Below, one piece after another: positions 59,357-64,000 of a stretch of DNA of 64,000 nucleotides. The stretch spans positions 36,750,501-36,814,500 of the forward strand of contig JAIVEN010000006.1 in assembly GCA_026686845.1 (NCBI GenBank). Direction: 5' to 3'. Within the stretch, counting starts at the first letter, position 1, and every line of letters starts with the position of its first letter. The notes under the pieces are model-generated. The model saw only the letters and a list, made by a program, of their open reading frames with translations, was not told where the DNA came from and did no database searches. Source of the DNA: Adenanthera pavonina (taxonomy: Eukaryota; Streptophyta; Magnoliopsida; Fabales; Fabaceae). The translations under genes were made by a program, and so were the position numbers.

Positions 59357-59864
59357 GACCCGAGGAAGTATTAGAGGATCTCATATTCTCCATAACTGAA
59401 CTGAAAACACTTATCAATTGGAAACAGAAATCTCACTAACTCATTCTTTCTCTCCATTTAAACAGAACTGAACTGGACCCCTTACATGCATCTTCCCTGA
59501 TTGAGATTCACTTAGAACCAAAATTATACTTAAAATCAACTTTAATTAAAGAAATGATTCACCGACAAATATTCAAGATTGAACACGCACATAAAAAAAA
59601 CAACCATGTAGAGTTAAATTCTCCAATATTAGATGACATGCATGCGTATCCATATTATTCAAGCAAAATTAAAAAATATATATATATATAATTTATTCTT
59701 GATTTTTAATAAATTAAAATCTGATGCTGCTGGACCTGAATAAGTTTAATTATTAATCATATCATTAAAGTAATAAAAACAATATGTTATCCAACAAAAA
59801 AAAGTAATAAAAAAAAAGTGTTAGAAGGGTTATAAATCCAACATGTGTAAATAGGGAGGGAATA

Positions 59865-59900
<36 letters not shown>
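59865..59900. repeat. (TTA)n microsatellite
   Basis: About twelve TTA units. Confidence 0.9.
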
Positions 59901-59902
<2 letters not shown>

Positions 59903-60104
59903 GTACGTGGTTGGACTTTTGGAGGGGTGGCTGTCACATCTGGAATAAGAATACTTACATACTTTGCCTGGTACCCCAGAGAGAACCTCCCAAAGATATC
60001 TTTGAATAATTTTTGCCACATCAATTATTCAACTCTCCGCCCTTTCTCTCTCTTCTAAACAATCCAACTATTATTATTACTATTTTTTTTTCTTGCCAAA
60101 GAAG

Positions 60105-60156
60105 AAGTATCAATATAAGATCACAATACAGGCTTTCATATTGTGATTCGATACTT
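60105..60156. other. Short imperfect hairpin
   Basis: AAGTATC and GATCACAATA (60105-60128, with a 7-base bulge) pair with TATTGTGATT CGATACTT (60139-60156) around a 10-base loop. The stem is about 17 bp with a mismatch. Too short for a typical plant miRNA precursor; may be a transposon tip. Confidence 0.35.
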
Positions 60157-60837
60157 AGGAACGAGGAACCAGATTCAACCTAACCCACCACCACGCACTA
60201 TAGCCATAATTGTTGGCCTTTATGACGTGTACCATCGCAAGTTAATTAGCTATATATATTAGTTGATATATATATCATGATCAATTGGTTAGTTTTTTTG
60301 TATTTTTATGGATAATAAAAATTCGAATGTCTTTTAATTTAATTAATAATTCGCTTGATATATAGTTACTCTTCTATGATTAATTTTTTCATGTTGAAGT
60401 AATAATTAAGTAATAATCTCTTTTTAGGATTACCCTTCATGTTGATCCTCTACATGTTTTTTCGATTAAGCTATAGTAATTAATTATCATTTCCCTATAA
60501 AAATATTAAGGTAGAAATATATGAAGATTTTATTTATATATATATGGGTTAAGTTAAAAGTTATTTCATTTCAATAATGAATATGTTAATGATCAAATAA
60601 ATATGTAATGTGTGATTAGATATTTTTAATTACTTAAATTTATATTCTGTTGACTTTTTTTGACGTTATGAAAAAAAATAATTACACCTCGTTTTCAAAG
60701 TTCATATGACGAAAACTATTTGTTTCAAAATTTTCTTTGATGGCAAGTAATTTAGTATTTAAGTTAGTACTTTCATACGATTGGAAAGATGAAGTTTATA
60801 GAAAGAGATTGCACAATTGGAAAAAAAAATTTGGGGA

Positions 60838-62440
60838 TTACTAACCAGAATGGTAATTTTATTATAAATTAATATCTACTATTTATTTAATTATAAAAAA
60901 GGACTAATTTTTTAAATTAAATATAAAAATATAAAATTATCAAAATACTATCATGTTTTATTTCTCCTTCTACCATCGTTGTCAACATCTGCCGATGGCC
61001 AATCATTGTTTGCCAGCAATTAGTCAACGCCCGCCAGAGTTCGTTAAACATCCTCACGACTAATTAATATTGGTCAACTGTCACCGGCGACCGGTCAACG
61101 TTTGTCAAGACAAATGGCATACAACTTTTTTTTAGATTTCATAACTTACTTGTTCTGAATTTACAACTTATTTTTTAAATTTTTGCTTTGCAATTTCTTC
61201 TCCAGAATTTGTAACTTATTTACTCTGAATTTGTAACTTGTTTTCCAAATTTTCACTATAGATTGTTTCAGTGCTTTTACAACTTCTTTTTCAGATTTTG
61301 CAACTTAATTATTCTGAATTTGCAACTTCTTTTTCAAGTTTTTATTATGAATGGTTTTAGTATTTTACAACTTCCTTTCTAGAATTTACAACTTTTTTCC
61401 TCTAAATTTGTAACTAATTTTTCAAGTTTTTACTATAAATTCTTTCAGTGTTATTACAACTTATTTTACATATTTTATAACTTACTCACTCTAAATTTGT
61501 ACCTCATTTTTCAAATTTTTTATTATCAATTTTTTTAGTACTTTACAACTTTTTTTTCTATAATTTGCAACCTGTTTATTCATATTTTTACTATGAATTT
61601 TTTAGCACTTTTCAACTTTTTTTTTAAAATTTTTTAACTTCAAACAATTCGTGATAAAAATTTGGAACACAAGTTGTAAATTTAGAGTAAACAAATTATA
61701 AATTCTAGAAAAGAAGTTGTAAAATACTAAAATAATTCATTGTAAAAATTTAAAAAATAAATTGTAAATTAAAAGTAAGTAAGTTGTAAAATATGTAAAA
61801 AAAAAGTTGTGAAAGTATCAAAAAACTCATAGTAAAAATTTGAAAAATGAGTTATAAATTTAGAGTAATTAAGTTGTAAAACATGTAAAATAAGTTGTAA
61901 AAACATTGAAATAATTCATAGTAAAAGTTTGGAAAACAAGTTGTAAATTAAGTAAGTTATAAATTCTAAAAAAGAAGTTATAAAATATTAAAACAATTAA
62001 TAATAAAAATATGGAAAACAAAATGTAAATTCAAAGTACTAAATTGGCAAATCTGAACAAAGAAGTTGTAAAAACAGTGGAAAGTCATAGTAAAAATTTG
62101 AAAAACAAATTGTAAATTTAGAGTAGAGAAATTATAAATTCTAGAAAAAAAATTGTAAAGTACAAATTTAAAAATTAAGTTACAAATTAAGAATAAGTAA
62201 ATTAAAAAATCTAGAAAAAATGTTGTAAGCCATTTGTCTCGGTAAACATTGACTAGTCGCCCGCGACTGCTGACCCATTGCTAGTGACCGTTGACTGGCA
62301 ATAGTAAAGGGAGAAATAAAACTTAAGGGTATTTTGATAATTTTATATTTTTTACATTTAATTTAAAAAAATTGATTTATTTTTATAATTAAATAAATAA
62401 TATGTCTCATTTTGTAACAAAATTGAGATTCTAGTTCTGA
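60838..62440. mobile_element. Foldback (long inverted-repeat) element with tandem ~88-bp units in both arms
   Basis: The two arms, each ~0.79 kb, are reverse complements of each other around a centre near 61630. The outer part (60860-60970 against 62300-62420) matches well, including TATTTATTTAATTATAAA and AAATTATCAAAATAC. Next is a GC-richer block with GTCAACG/GACTAGTC motifs (60975-61110 and 62240-62300). The inner part consists of ~88-bp units containing TCTGAATTTGCAACTT and TTTTACAACTT, five or so per arm, in opposite orientation. There is no open frame. The exact tips and target duplication could not be fixed. Similar structures are known as Foldback or MULE-type long-TIR elements; the superfamily is not assigned. 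Confidence 0.75.
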
Positions 62441-64000
62441 ATAATAATTTCCTGAAGATTTTTTTTTTGGTACGTTGACCCAATCTATCGTTGTTACTTT
62501 TAGATTGTGCATATAAATCAATATATTAATATATAAAATATAATTAAAAATAAATTATCATTTATAAGTTATAAATAATATTTTATTTTTCAATTTCTAT
62601 ATAAATGCACGTAGAAATGTATGGAGTTAATAATAAAAACTTATAAGTTCTATTGAAAAACACATAAATAATGTTAATCTTATGATGAGGTACAAAAAAT
62701 CTATATATGTATTATATTCAATTCCAAATATAAGATATAAATGATTAATTTATATGAATTAAAAAATATGGTTTAAATTAAATGAGATTATTAAATTTGT
62801 TAGAAATTTGAAATAGTTTCAAAAAATGCCTCTATTTAATGTTTAAAACTCATATAATGTGATTAATAAAAATTAATTGTATTTATTTAATGAAGGAAAA
62901 AAAAACAAATAAATTCATCAGACTACACAAATTTATATCTTATATTTTGGATTAAAGAAAATATCTCAAATATATATCTTATATTTATGACAAGAAAAAA
63001 TATAAAAGTTATAGAAAACTTTATACGTTAAATAGTGTAATTTACTTTAAACTCTGGGCAAAACATGGTAACACAATCTATTCATTATTATTGTTTCTAT
63101 TTATTATAATAATAATAATAATAATACCCGAAAAAAAAATTGCCATACTGAGCACATGAGAATTCATGAATAAGTTGTCCAATGTAAATGCCTTCCTTGC
63201 CTGCCTGCCTACCATACCGAAATGTCTAGCTGTCCAAACGAGGACAATATGAACTCTCATTTTTTTAACCCGAAAAGGAAAAACTCATCATTCTAATTTG
63301 ATATTAAGACCCAATTAATCAGAACTAATCAGTCTTTGTAGTACTAATAATAGGACAAAATAGTTATTCAAATTAGGAAGCTTCTTCTATCAGCAACTCA
63401 TGCAAGTTGTTCCTTCCTCACATAATAATGGTATTTATACACCCCTCCTTCCCAATGCTTCATTCACAAGAGAAATTTATAGTGTCAAAAATAAACTAAA
63501 ATTAGATATAAGCTCTTTTTTTTTGTTATAGGTTTCTTAATAAAAATAATTTTGTGAAGACTTCATTGTAAAAAAATTGCCTTAATTTGATTTTAAAAAA
63601 AACTTAAAAGTTAATCATTACACTTGAAGAAAAAAAAGAGAGAGAGAGAAATAGCTTTCACAATTTGACAATGGCAAAATGCTTAGCTGGCAACCCAAAT
63701 CAACAGCCTAAAATTCACTAATTAAGAAAAAAAAAGAAAAAGGAATTGCTGACGTGGATTATACCATTGTCCACCCCCTTAAAGCTACAATCATTGGGCT
63801 TCCTTCTCTTACTCCTTGAACCCGTTTTCCTTCTGTGTGTGGTTCCGGGTTCCCCGCTATTCATATAGTAATTGGTTTAGTGAGGATTCTGTGGAGGGGA
63901 AACAAAAAGCAATCTTTGTTTGCTCGCATTAGATTTGGGTTCCTTTTAAAGCTATCGATCGCCTTTTGAAAGCATATAAGAAAAGTTCCTTTAGTTCTTT
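62441..64000. other. Intergenic to window end; possible leader of a next gene
   Basis: AT-rich to about 63650, including a short (TAA)n at 63112-63125. From about 63750 the composition is more balanced (TGACGTGG at 63752, then CCTTCTCTTACTCC and CTGTGTGTGG), as in a promoter or 5' leader of a gene beyond the window. No ATG-initiated frame is supported within the window. Confidence 0.35.

Larger units (their letters stand above)
54251..60837. other. Intergenic, AT-rich, repeats only
   Basis: No coding exon or RNA gene recognised on either strand. Contains a MITE (57059), several microsatellites and a short hairpin at 60105. A CT/TATA-rich patch near 58290-58480 resembles a plant leader, but no open frame follows. 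Confidence 0.4.

Noticed and set aside
59310..59900. CRISPR-like or satellite arrays
   Set aside because: Only di- and trinucleotide microsatellites; no spacers and no longer repeat unit.
59830..60024. Minus-strand 64-codon frame ending in poly-Asn
   Set aside because: The Asn run is the translated TTA microsatellite; the N-terminal part matches nothing I know.
61130..62230. Centromeric satellite
   Set aside because: The ~88-bp units are inverted between two arms and limited to about five per arm, which fits a foldback element rather than a satellite array.

Overview
The window is nuclear DNA of a flowering plant, most likely a eudicot. It is AT-rich and intron-bearing, has long intergenic stretches, and is full of LTR retrotransposons, MITEs and microsatellites. 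No tRNA, rRNA, CRISPR or operon-like structure was seen. Only two intact host genes can be supported.

Layout. 1-985: AT-rich sequence without a recognisable gene. 986-13251: a small CACTA-like non-autonomous element split by a young, almost complete 11.9-kb Ty1/copia element of the Sirevirus (SIRE/Maximus) type, lying on the minus strand (1228-13082). This element has 1.72-kb LTRs, an AAAAA target duplication, an initiator-Met tRNA primer site, gag, pol (protease, integrase, RT, RNase H) and a third ORF between pol and the 3' LTR. 13.6-15.0 kb: isolated exon-like fragments of unrelated host genes (a DEAD-box helicase and an ABHD17-type alpha/beta hydrolase). 16.8-33.85 kb: a nest of decayed Ty3/gypsy (Tekay/Del chromovirus-like) pieces. 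These are three related 2.4-2.5-kb LTRs, a gag-pol pseudogene interrupted by a different 3.3-kb solo LTR with a CATAG duplication, a chromodomain tail, and the 3' end of another gypsy element.

37188-42723 (+): a nine-exon gene for the 20S proteasome alpha-1 subunit (alpha type-6, PAA), 246 codons, intact. 46498-53373 (+): a seven-coding-exon gene for a class-3 (diacylglycerol-lipase-like) alpha/beta hydrolase, 666 codons, with a complete Ser-Asp-His set and a long acidic insert; its leader carries an intron and a (CT)n tract. Both genes have MITEs in their introns. 53.4-64 kb: intergenic, with MITEs, microsatellites and a 1.6-kb foldback element (about 60838-62440) whose arms are built of ~88-bp tandem units.

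The two host genes are ordinary housekeeping-type genes with no visible functional link. The most unusual structures are the third ORF of the Sirevirus, with an in-frame stop before a Lys-rich tail; a dense AAATTCGAATTT/TTCGTCTG motif array present both in the Sirevirus U3 and in the leader of that third ORF; the foldback element; and the cluster of captured exon fragments. All calls come from reading the sequence and from memory of the families; no database search was run.
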